A DNA stretch of 64,000 nucleotides from Enoplolaimus lenunculus (taxonomy: Eukaryota; Nematoda; Enoplea; Enoplida; Thoracostomopsidae): contig JASANG010001161.1 of the NCBI GenBank assembly GCA_030248215.1, forward strand, positions 1 through 64,000, in the 5' to 3' direction. Under the pieces are notes generated by a model that was not told the origin of the DNA, searched no databases, and saw only the letters and a list, made by a program, of their open reading frames with translations. The position numbers and the translations under genes were made by a program. Of this stretch, positions 10,201 to 20,913 are shown one piece after another (the stretch's first letter is position 1; each line of letters starts with the position of its first letter).

Positions 10201-13200
10201 AGTTGTTGTTTGTTGCTTATTTCTGCAGTTGTTGAACTTGTTGATTTTGTCGTTGTTGTTCTGGTTCTATCTACCCAAGACCCTAAGTATACTATTTAGC
10301 AGAACCGCGACGCCATTTTCGCACACGTCAGCTCGCTAGGTTTTGTTTCTTATACTGGGAAAAACTGGACATTCCGCCATAGTGTACATGATAGGACTTT
10401 CAGATTAAAATTATTGTTAATGGCGAAATTCGAAAATGAACCCGCTTAGGTGTCAATTTCAGGTAAACTAACAAATCCCGCATTCGCAGCGACATATGTC
10501 TCTCCTGATCGGGAACACGGGCATTTTGCATCCACTTCTGATAGCAGAACAATGTCCGGTGTGTCGCTGTCTAATTTACAAGTAAGGGTGACACTATACT
10601 TGTAGCGAGGGCGCCGCCCATAGCCGGACGGCGTCGCAAGTTAAACATTTTTTGTTTACATATTGATTTGCGGTGCTATTTGGTGCCGTACATTAATTGG
10701 CGTACGATGCCACAAGCACCGGGCGAAAGTGGACGGCGTCAAAATTCGAAAATTGTCAATAAGTATAGCGTCTCCCATGGCGGGTAAATTAATAAGGAAT
10801 GGCTTTTTGTGGAATATTTGTTTCTATATTTTTTAATATTCATAGTCTGTTTCTTGTAATTTTTTGCTATTTTTTCGCAGGTTTTTGAATATTAATGTCG
10901 TAATGTTTGTGTAACCACTGCGATACCTAACAAGCGTTAACTTTCTTTGTTTTGGTCTTATTCAAATACCATGTGTAAGTATAGCTTGTGTATTTGCAGC
11001 CCGCGGCCATACAAGCCAAAGCAGAGCGGTTTATATCAAACATCGGTCGGTTAAACATCAAAGACTTAGCGTCACGTGATGGCAGCGAAGTTAGCTTGAG
11101 CTCATTTTTGAATCAGGTATCTCGTTTTTTGTATTGCATTTAATCAAGATAATCCATTTGAGTACAGGTGCACGTTAAGTAGTTTATTATGTTACCTGTA
11201 ATGAAAATGTCAAGCTGCAAACAGAATTCCGGTTTCACTTAAAATTCGGACTCAAAACAAGTTCCGATTACATTTCCTTCCGATATACCAACTAATGTGA
11301 TAGTTATTTTGTTTCTACACACGCAATATTAATATATATTATAGTCATTGGCGTTCCCATAACATAAAATTAATACAGTCAGGAAGTTTACACTTCTGAT
11401 TGCGGTGTACGTAATTCAGGTCTGTTTGGGATCCTGGAAAATATTCAGTGGATCAACGCACTTTTATCACTGTCCTGTTTGGTTGAAGACTGACGAAGAC
11501 TGTTGCTTTTTTGTTATTAAACATGTTATATAAATTGTGTATTTTTTGGCATACCAGAGCGGTTTTTGTAATGTTTAGAATGGCGAAGAGCATTTGCGTA
11601 TTTGTAAAGGATGTAAAGATTTGTTGGTAAAACGCGATCAACAAATCGAATTTCGTAGTCAGCCACCGATTATTGTTCAAATTTATGATGTAAGTTTGAT
11701 ACCGCTGTGTGCAGTATAACTTTTTGATTTCAAGTTTTTGTACTCTGCACATTGTTGTCAGATTAATATTGTTTAAATCGTTGAGCGAGATTAAAAACTA
11801 TATACGAACGAACTAAGTGGGTTTCATATTTTTCAAATTGCTTTATTGAAATAATAAGTTGTAACGATGAACCAGTAAAAATTTTACAAATCTTTTCAGA
11901 AATGCAGTGCAGCGAATTTTTAACTGATTTGTTCCTGATAATTTAAGAACGATGCATGGTAGAAGTCTTATGTTTGCAAAAAACGATAATTTTAATAAAT
12001 GTTTTTTCAGCGGTTGATTGGTTTCATTGTCGAAGTCGAGAAAATTTTTCCAACGTATTATAAAATGGCTGAATCTTTAAAGTAAGCGAATGTTGCAAAG
12101 TAAGCGAATGTTGGAACAAGTCAACTTTTACCACTATGTTCTACAGCTGATTGCTTCACTGGATATTCCGCTACCTATAACTTCAATGGCAGGCTAGCAG
12201 CTAGTGTTAAACCTTTAGTAACATCATTGTACACATAACAGTTTGATTATTTCAAAATGTCACACATATTGTGGTCTAACTTTATCTACGTTGGTCCTAA
12301 TGTTACAACAATACCCAGGCTAACGCGTACGTAATACTCAATGAAAAATTATCAATTAAATGATTTTTAAGCGAATCTTTACAACCATTCTTTTTTATTT
12401 TGTTAATTGCGAAAAGGAACATTTTTATTCGATAATACGCTGGCATCTTAGGGTCCAACATTGGGGGCAGCCCTCCCGTAAATAGGTTGGCGCAACAGAA
12501 ATTTGGGGAGTGCGGCCGGAGATGGGCGCGCCCAAAGTTTGGGGGTGTTGCCCGCCTCAAATTTTAAGTTTTTTTCCAAAATTTCATCAAAAATGTGCAT
12601 TCATGTGACAACTGCCGTAAATTTGTATGAATATACGCATATGCTAACTATAGTCCAGCACAAAGCAAAAAGAGCTGTGGCACCGATAAACACGGAAGAT
12701 AAAGACTTTGATTTGTACATATAACAAAGAATTCAGGAGGCCCAAAGTTTCGGGACAGCGCTCCCCCCCGGCCAGGGAGAGACAAGCTCAAAATTTGAGG
12801 GGGGCTAAAATTTTCGGAAAGGGCACTCCCCCGCCCCTCCACACTATGGATAGGCCAGATACGAATGGCACGCTATGTCTCAATACGAATTGTAACACAT
12901 GTAAATTGGCTACGCAAGTCTGTAAGTTACTTTGTTTTGCAAAATTATAAAGATATTAAATATGATTTAGTGTTGATTTGAGCACCTTTGTTAGTGTAGG
13001 GTTTGTTTTCTATTTAGCGCTGGTGAATCGTTGTACAATTTACGGACGGCGCAAGAACTTCGGTTGAAGATTATGAAATTGCATGAACACATCGAATATG
13101 TTAGGTAAGGGTCTAATATTAGTGTTTCTTTTAAACTTTGTGATTTTGTTATAAAGTAAAAGCTTATACTGTGCGGAACTGAAACGTTGGCCTGAGTTGT

Positions 13201-15830
13201 CAATTGTGTGTAGCACCTATCACCAGTTTATAACAGGTCTTGTAACTTTCGAACCAGTAAATGATGAGGTTCGACATTCAGCACATTTTTCAGTTTTACT
13301 TCGTTTCATTACTGTGCCAATTTTGACATATACAATTGCACCAGCTTCTCAGTTTGATAACCTATCGCTAACAGGTCATAGATGCTATACTCATGTGAGA
13401 GTATGGTTCATTGACTTAAGAATAAGATAAGTTTTCACCTATGTGCAACAGTTGCGTTGTAATTATATGATCACTACCAGCAAATTAAATACAGAAAAGA
13501 TTACAAAATCTCGAACCTTAACTGGTTCATGAGTTACACGGGCTATCATCAATTGGAAATAGATGGTACACACGTTTGATAACGCGGATCGGGGCCAGGT
13601 AAAATTACAAAAATGGTGAGACCAGTATTTCAGCTAGTTTATTGGCATTGTAATTTTCGCAATAGATTTTATGGAAATCGCGAATGTAGTAGCTGTTGCA
13701 ACAATTTATGTTTCATACTTTACACGTGAATTTTAATTTCTATTTCAATTATTATTTCAGCAAGAAAATAGTGACACACGGGCATCCTGAAGATATGGCA
13801 GGAGCTGAACCTGTACCTTGTTTAGCAGTGCCACCACGACAAGCTTTGCTACAAAAGAATATACGATCGTTTGCTATGGCGTTTCTTCAAGAAGTAAAGT
13901 TTAATTTATTTTCTCGAAAGTTAAGTGCTTAAGAAATTTTGGCTCAAGTTAGTTTATTGCTTCAATTTTTACTGTTACATAACTAGATAAGTAAGTTTAC
14001 TTTGTTTTCATAATTATCTCAGATGGCGTCTGCAATGCCAAGTCTTCCGACTGAAGACGATTATAAGCGATTGCAAGAGCGGCACAAAGAAATGGTCGAA
14101 CGACAGATTGAGCAAGAGCGCGAGCAGCTCGCATCTCATGGGTCCCAAAAGGTTTTTCAACATCATATTTATGGAATATATGTTTCTACGAAAATAAAAA
14201 TTTATGCAAAAATGCAATGGTTTTAGCACTGTAAATCCGAAGCGTTGTTGTTTTGATCATAAACTATCGTTCCTGATTGTACGAATTTTTTTATTTAATA
14301 GTATTATTAATCTGTTAAATTCAATTGCAGAAATGTGTTTCAATTTGTAAATTTTAAGAACTAAAAGATATTAAATATTGCGCTCTTTTAAGGTTTCACC
14401 TTCTCGAAATCAAAGTTCAAAGCGTGTGACGCCATCGAAAGAGTCATCGCCTGTGAGTCGATTGTTGTCTGAGACGCACCGTCACGGATATGTAAGTTAC
14501 ATTTTGTCAAAGCGAAATATATGTGTATAAGAATAACGCAAAAAAGAACTAAGAAAAGATGACTGCCAAAAATTTTAGAATCGTATTTAAGGTACGTAGC
14601 TAATTTCGGGTCAAGTTGTGTTTCACAAGAATTGTATAGAGGAAACAACAACGTATCTTGATATTTGAAGACCGCGACTCGACTACCATGGAGCGTCAAT
14701 TTTTAAATTGTCGTACGTTAAATCTACTGTAAAAATGAAAACACACATAACTTTAGCCTAACTCCGTGTTTCTGCTCAATCTCAAGTTGTTAACATGTGT
14801 TGAGGTAAAGGTTATGTGTGTTCTATTGTTTCTGAACCGTAAAGTATGTCGTTTTTTATCGCCAGATGAGAATAATTATTTTGAATTTCGCACTGAAACT
14901 TTGATTTGAAAACATTTTTACTTATTTCAGAACAGTGATGAAGGGTGGACAGCAGATACGAATAAGATTGTTATTAATCCGTTTGGAAGTGATGATGAAA
15001 CTCCGATAGATCCGCTTGCAGAACAAATTGTTCTTATCAAAAGGCAAGTCACCTTGTTGCGTTCAGTGACTGCGAGCATTACAAATAACTTCTTTAACTG
15101 ATTACGTGCAAGAAACGACCAATCGCCATCAAAGCCGCGGTTCTTAACACCATCTCGGTTGCACTTAATTCTGTTCATGATTTGCGGTAACATATTCAAA
15201 TTGACAAGTATAGAGCATACGATACAACCTGCAAAAATCAACATCCGGTTCCAGTGTTTTAGATTGGCAAATATTTATTGCTGGAAAGTATAACTTAATT
15301 TCATTTTAAAATATTATCGTCAAAACCGCATTCTTTCGCACTGACGTTTGTAGTAAGGAATGCTAAATTAGCTTGATTAAGTGTAACTTTTTATCTCAGT
15401 ATGCATTTAAATAAGAAGTAAACGGCTTCGCTATTTTTTGGTATTCGGTTGAACTCTGTTTATTGTCGGGCAGGGGGCTGATAATCCTTTTGCCATGGTT
15501 TAGTTAGGGTAGTGCTTTTGATGACGTTCGTCGTTGTCCGTCATCGTGCGGTATCGTACGGGAATTACTGACGTACAAAAGGTATATCGTTACCCTTACT
15601 ATTAATACCTATGTTAATTGAGTAGTATACAGGGCGTTCAATATAAATTTCACTGATTTAGCTATATTCGGCAAGCAGCAGAGTCTGGACGTTTAGAAGA
15701 AGTTCGAACTCTTGAAGCCAATCTGAAGGAACTTCATTTGGAGATGAAAAGACAGAAGGAAGAGCAAATGACGCCCCGATGTGATAGTTTTGAAGAATCG
15801 CGAGAGTTGAGCAGCACAGTGGTTGAGTAG
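7289..15830 (+). CDS. RBSN: Rabenosyn-5 (FYVE-finger Rab effector), 13 exons
   Basis: Endosomal Rab effector: binds PI3P through its FYVE finger, Rab4/Rab5 through helical hairpins, and EHD proteins through NPF. Exons: 7289-7439, 7632-7745, 7885-8025 (or 8037), 9901-10062, about 11000-11116, 11579-11689, 12011-12081, 13018-13104, 13761-13893, 14023-14151, 14393-14491, 14931-15043, 15662-15830. The product is about 530 residues, shorter than the 784 of human. The N-terminal C2H2 finger (C16, C19, H32, H37) matches the human order. The FYVE finger has WTEDAD, RRKHHCRLCG and a late RICKGC zinc pair after an insert. One NPF (about residue 454) replaces the several of vertebrates, followed by a C-terminal Rab-binding hairpin with YIRQAAESGRLEEV, very close to human. 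Exon 12 ends with a GC donor. The exon 4/5 junction is unsettled by one base if 11000 is used; acceptors at 11016 or 11022 keep frame. The start is the first ATG, and it places the finger as in human. Confidence 0.94.
8237..8312. repeat. Family B fragment (copy B3)
   Basis: Interior AAGCCTAAGCC repeats like other family B copies, but without clear ends. Lies in intron 3 of the rabenosyn-5 gene. Confidence 0.4.
10586..10776. mobile_element. Family J element (copy J2) with terminal inverted repeats
   Basis: GGGTGACACTATACTT at the left is mirrored by AAGTATAGCGTCTCCC at the right (14 of 16 matches). Inside are GGGCGCCGCC and GGACGGCGTC blocks in inverse orientation. Located in the intron between rabenosyn-5 exons 4 and 5. 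About 190 bp, no coding capacity. Confidence 0.6.
12440..12850. repeat. G/C-run repeat pair in rabenosyn-5 intron 7
   Basis: Two blocks (about 12455-12565 and 12735-12845) share CCCAAAGTTT, CCTCAAATTTT-like and CTCCC motifs with long G or C runs, in partly inverse arrangement around an AT-rich centre. Possibly the two ends of one inserted element. Ends not defined. Confidence 0.4.
13195..13407. mobile_element. Family G MITE (copy G1)
   Basis: Left end TGTGTGTAGCACCTATCACC, right end CCTATCGCTAACAGGTCATA...GCTATACTCATGTGAGA. These mirror the ends of copies G5-G7. Lies in intron 8 of the rabenosyn-5 gene. Confidence 0.6.
15044..15661 (+). other. GC-AG intron of rabenosyn-5 (last intron)
   Basis: The donor is AG then GCAAGT, the standard form of the rare GC donor class. 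The acceptor is TGATTTAG. Frame demands this join: ATC AAA AG plus C TAT ATT gives IKSYIRQ, which aligns with human IKAYIFD. The nearest GT would shift the frame out of the conserved Rab-binding helix. Confidence 0.8.
15506..15595. mobile_element. Family J fragment or short copy (J3)
   Basis: GGGTAGTGCTTTTG at the left and TATATCGTTACCC at the right, with CGTCCGTCATCGTGCGGTAT inside, shared with J1. Inside the GC-AG intron. Confidence 0.45.
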
Positions 15831-16784
15831 ACCTAAGTTGTAAATTCTGGCTCAACCAAGAACAAATAGGCCAGTTTGTAGAAGGTTTTTAAATGAACGA
15901 AATTTTTAGCAGCTGCGGATCTTAAGCTTTGCTCACAAGTAGGACAATTAGTGAGATTTAACCAAAATGCATTCAACTTGGTGCCAAATAGCTGATTTCA
16001 TTGTGGAGATGATTAATATTACATGTTTTTATGATCGTTTTGTCTTTTTAGTAACATGCATACATATTTGCATTTTGCTTACGAATTGTTTCACTATGGA
16101 GCTGTGATGTTATTGGTGCTTGCGTTGTTTGTCATAATCTATTTGTCTCAATGACTCTTTATTCATGTAAAGCACTAGTGGTCGTTGAAGGTGGTACTTA
16201 ATGTCGGTCACACCCTACCGTTATTCGGACGTTTTTTGTGCAAGTCAAACCAATGGAAACGTGTGACAAACATAAACTGTAATGTAACCGAATGTCAAAA
16301 TTGCAGCTAAATTAACTGAAGCCGGTAATGAATTTCGGCATGGAACCGGATTTCATGTGTTCGAATATTTTTATCTCTATAAGGCTACGTTCATGCCAAA
16401 ACGTTAGAATTTTGAATACTGAAATGGGATAGCCGGTCGCATCATTATAGCACAATATTTGAAGCTTGAGTGTAATGGAATTCTAAGGTAAAATTTAAAT
16501 GCAAAACATCCAATGTTCTGTGTTTTCTAAGATCAGGAAGTTATATTTAATTAGGAAAATAGTTTTTTAAAATTTTACATATACATTGCTTTGTTTATGC
16601 ACTAATTTTTTTACTTTCACGGCACACTGGTCAAAATAAATTATTCGTATGCTATTTGTAGAGCGTTTACCGTTTTAACGAAAACCTGACTTCTGTTAAG
16701 TTCGGTAATGTACGTTCGCGGTCGTTTAAAAGTTAGTTTCGGAACCGTTGACTTTTGATATATTGACATCACAATGACATGTTT

Positions 16785-16925
16785 ATAGGGCCCATGTATA
16801 GAACAATGCCGGAGCAGTAGTATAAGCATATTCCTAAGCCTATCTTTCAGCCTAACGTAGCCTCAGCTCAAAGCTTAAACTAGACTACTACGGCCCCTCC
16901 GGAAAACGATCTGGCCCTGTTCTAT
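16785..16925. mobile_element. Family B MITE (copy B4, decayed)
   Basis: GGGCCCATGTATAGAACAATG at the left mirrors CTGGCCCTGTTCTATACC at the right. CCTAAGCC-type repeats inside. Confidence 0.5.
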
Positions 16926-17795
16926 ACCTACATGAGCAGTTTATAATATAGATATATTGTTATGGATTTGGGCAATGTACATCAATTTGTCTTAATAGGT
17001 CAATCTACTATTCAAGCCAACTGCTAATTGGCCTTAGGCTAGCTTGCCATTCGTAACAAATAGCAGTTTGGCTTATGTCAGAAGCTGTTTTTAGTTTGGT
17101 CCATGTGTACTGTTAGAGCCTTCCTGTTTTGTGGTGGCACTGCACAAGAGTATATGGTACATTTTAGACTATTTTCGTGGTTATGCTTAGATTTACACCG
17201 TTTTCAAGGCTTAGGTTTAGGAGTACTGTAGTGATCCGAATAAAAGGGTTCCCCATTTTGAGTCCTAATTAGTAGGAGTCTGTATACGTAATTATAGATC
17301 TCATTTTAGTGGATAGAGTAACTCATAGAGTCCATAGAAAAGACCGAAGCAGCGGAAGTGGCCTAGACTGCTTTTAGATACGAAACAGACACTCTTTATA
17401 ACCATTTAAACTTCATTGAATTCCGAAAACAAAAATAACATGGCAATTAAAACGCTTCGGAGTACATCAGTTCTGCCAATTGAAAGAATATCAAAGGAAG
17501 GTTATTGGTCCACGTGCCCTAAAACGTAACATTGACTATCCCTCCGTCTCCGGTGGAATGGTTTTATCATTTTGGAGCAATCGTGAGACAAAATGTGAAT
17601 GTCACATGACATTGACTTACAAATCACTGATCTCAAGCGATCACCGTATACACATAGCCATTTGTCATATACTGCAAGACATTTATGCGAATATCATATG
17701 ATATTCCAAAATTATACTTAATATCGTGTGATATTCTGTAGGACTGCGCAATTTTTGCACACTAATAAAACAGGAAAAAGTTAGATAATGTAGCA

Positions 17796-18062
17796 TTAAC
17801 CCCTTCTCACATTGAGTTGCCTATAGGTAACTCAGCGCAGTGTATATACGTTGTATGACATATATCGCACAGTGTTTAACAATTGCAACACGTATACATA
17901 CTACAAAATCACCACAAGACGTGAGAGCCCCCTAGGGCTCGAGCGTCAAGCTCCTATAGCTGAGTGGTGATGGTATACGCCTCCCACTCCAGTCACTGGA
18001 GTTCCAATCCTAGCATAAAAGTAGGTCCCAGGGGAAATAGAAAATATTCATTAAAGGATTAA
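17796..18062 (+). mobile_element. Family A piggyBac-like MITE with tRNA-like core (copy A3)
   Basis: TTAA then CCCCTTCTCACA at the left. The tRNA-like core (about 17880-18020) is nearly identical to A1. The right end is partly lost (TTAAAGGATTAA). It has about 40 extra bases after the left end compared with A2. Confidence 0.65.
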
Positions 18063-20913
18063 AAGAAGAATTTTCAGCGTTTATTATCTTCAAACGAAAA
18101 TTTTTCAGTTTATTGTCTTTAAACGAAAAATTTTCAGTTTATTATCTATAAATGATTTCGAAAGTTGAATTAGCTTCTACGTTTCTGTTTCTAGCTCATT
18201 TTTTCCCAAAATATGTTCCTAAGAACAAATAATTCAAATTTCCAATTTTAGGATCATATGACATTCTACAGGACAATCAAGCTTTTACCACAACTTTGCA
18301 GACATTTTCAAACATTATATGATACTCACCGACAATATTTGGAATATCATATGAAATTGCAGTACAAACAGTTGATGTCACATCCAGTTAGGAGACAATT
18401 CAAATTATTTGAATCTGATAGCGGATACACGGTCAGACAAAATGTTACCAGCTGCAGTCACAGGGACAAAACGTGTTCCAGGCTGCACCAGTTATAACGT
18501 GAACTCCGCATTAGCCTCCAATTTTATAGTCAGATGGGTCCAAATGTGGGCTTTGGGACCTTAAAACTAGAAGTTTAACAACGGAATAGCTGTTATTGAG
18601 GACAGTTTTCATGTTTGCAGTATGTCCACTGTGCGATTAACTTAAAGTTACTCCGTTGTAAAGTAGTATAGCAAATATTGGTGATATAGAAATATCTGAT
18701 TTTATTCTTGGGCGAAAAATTCCATGATTTATTACGAGCACTGTGTTTCTAAACTTTGTAAATTCAAATGTTCAATTTGCAATAGGGCACAGTTGATGTA
18801 AAAGGTTCAGTTTAACAATGAATTAGGGAACCTGATGATTGTGTCAAAACGAACATTTTTAGATGTCTTTGCAGACTCAAAATTTCAATCGGCTTGGATA
18901 GATTTCACCGTTTTTTTATATGATGCCGAAGTAAAGATAATATATTGGATTTTATACTAGCAAATATTTAAAAGAATCTTTATGGATGCTTTTGTATACT
19001 CCTTGAAAGTAAAATTGTAAGAATAAACGTATGTACAGTTTGTTAGTAAGTATTGATCTGTAAAAATTTCAGAAATGAAGTTCGAAATTCAAGATATATA
19101 TATGCCTGTAGTCCGTATTAAGACATATTGTCTTAAATATCAGACTATATTTCCTTTAAACACAATTATTTTGTGTGTAGAGCTCATCATCGTGTACAAT
19201 AGCAACAGCGGCCGTACGTAGTTATAGAAAATAGTAAAACGTAGTCACCTATTAAAAATTTTATGCAACAGGTTATTCTTTCAGTTTCTAGTGCTCGCCA
19301 ATAATACTATCGCTTTGAAATATCAGGTATAAAACCAATTTTAATAGTTAACAACCACACTATGAACATGAATTGAAATGCTTTAGACATAACTTAACAT
19401 TTAGTCTCAAAATATTTAGTGATTCACAGTTATTATTTCCATATTTTCCTCATTGGTACACTAGAATAATATGAACAACAGAACGATTCATGTAACTTTT
19501 TCTTACATCGGTAATATGGTAGCTAGTGTACTAACTACAATTGGGTTTTGGAGTAATTTTAACGTATCAGAAAAGTCTGCACAAATAATATTGATCCGTA
19601 TAACAGCACAGTCGATTTTGAAAGTAAAATCAATATATTTTGCAAATGAATTTAGTAGTAGGCAGAGCTTTCACAGCTGAAGGCGCGAGGATTAAAACGC
19701 CAGGTGTTGATACCGTTCAACGTAATAACACCGTAATGTATAGGTGGGATAGTATTAATTTGTGGAGTACTGACTTTAAGCCAGTATACGTTGGCGCTTC
19801 GCAAACATAAATAGTGTTTTTTGTTACAAGTGTGCATGCTTTAGGGTTGAGCAAATAATTATGCTTTTTATCTTTGTTCCAAAAACGTAATGGTTACCAA
19901 AGCGTTTCTCGAGGTTCGTTTATTGTTGGAGGAATTTAACATATATAATTTGACTGACTAGCATTTTTAAGGGGGCGGCGGAAGGCGCTTCAGCACCCTT
20001 CATTTTTTTGACGTTGGAAAACTGTCAGTGGACCATTGGACCCACCGTTGCATTTTTAATTCTAAGGTCTCTAACTCGCCAAGCAGAACCCCAGACAGGG
20101 ATGAAATTGATGTTTTCGCTCTATGGTGCAAAACTAAGTTCAATTGCGCCGGAACCGGGATCATATATACGGGAATGGGAACGAAACATTTCTGAGAACA
20201 TACTTTTTACGCAATGAGCCATATAGTTACGTATGTTCTCAGTGTGTATCCGCCAGATCAATATATCGGTTTCAGAGTGTTCTCTGACTTCACATACACA
20301 CTCTATTTGTGTTGCTATGATAACTTCCATTCAAAATTTAAGACATGTGCGCTAAGTAGAAGAATATGCACCGACGACATCACCGATTCGGAATCCTAAC
20401 GGGTTACGCGGAGAGTAGTGTTATCTTATTAAGGTTGAGCTGTCATAAAGCAAAATCCTGAAATCGCCGGTCATTTGACTATATCTCAGGAAAATATTTG
20501 CAATATATCGGACTAAAAATTGTAAAAACATACAGCTATATATAGTCAATTAAAGTTATATATTTGAAATCCTGTGGTCGAACTTAGCACGAATATTTCC
20601 AAATTTTTGCAAAAAATATGGTTTCTAGTACCTACTAAATCGAACGAGTCCCGAGTTTTCTGCTGAAGCTTCTGAACACTAGATCAGAATCAATTTCAGA
20701 AAATAGCAAAATTACGTTCCGTCTTTTGGTGTTATATAGTATTGACAATCAGGATCACTGATTGTTGCACATCTTCAGAATAGCCGTGTTAATCTTAATA
20801 GTATAGGTGTTTCAGCGAGAACTCTTCGTTCTTGATTGATTTCAACGCAATTACTGCTATTTTATATTGCGTACTGTCCGAATAGTTTTCTTTTTGTATT
20901 ATTGTTGTTTTAG

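Larger units (their letters stand above)
15831..20913. other. Intergenic region; MOSPD2 first exon not located
   Basis: Holds the rabenosyn-5 3' end, family B copies (16785-16925 and a decayed one near 17100-17230), family A copy A3, AT-rich sequence with repeated ATCATATGATATTCC-like motifs (17560-17745, 18250-18360) and a patch of family K. The MOSPD2 start codon should lie here. ATG at 19471 followed by six codons and GTAACT keeps phase, but the donor is weak and I do not call it. Confidence 0.5.
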
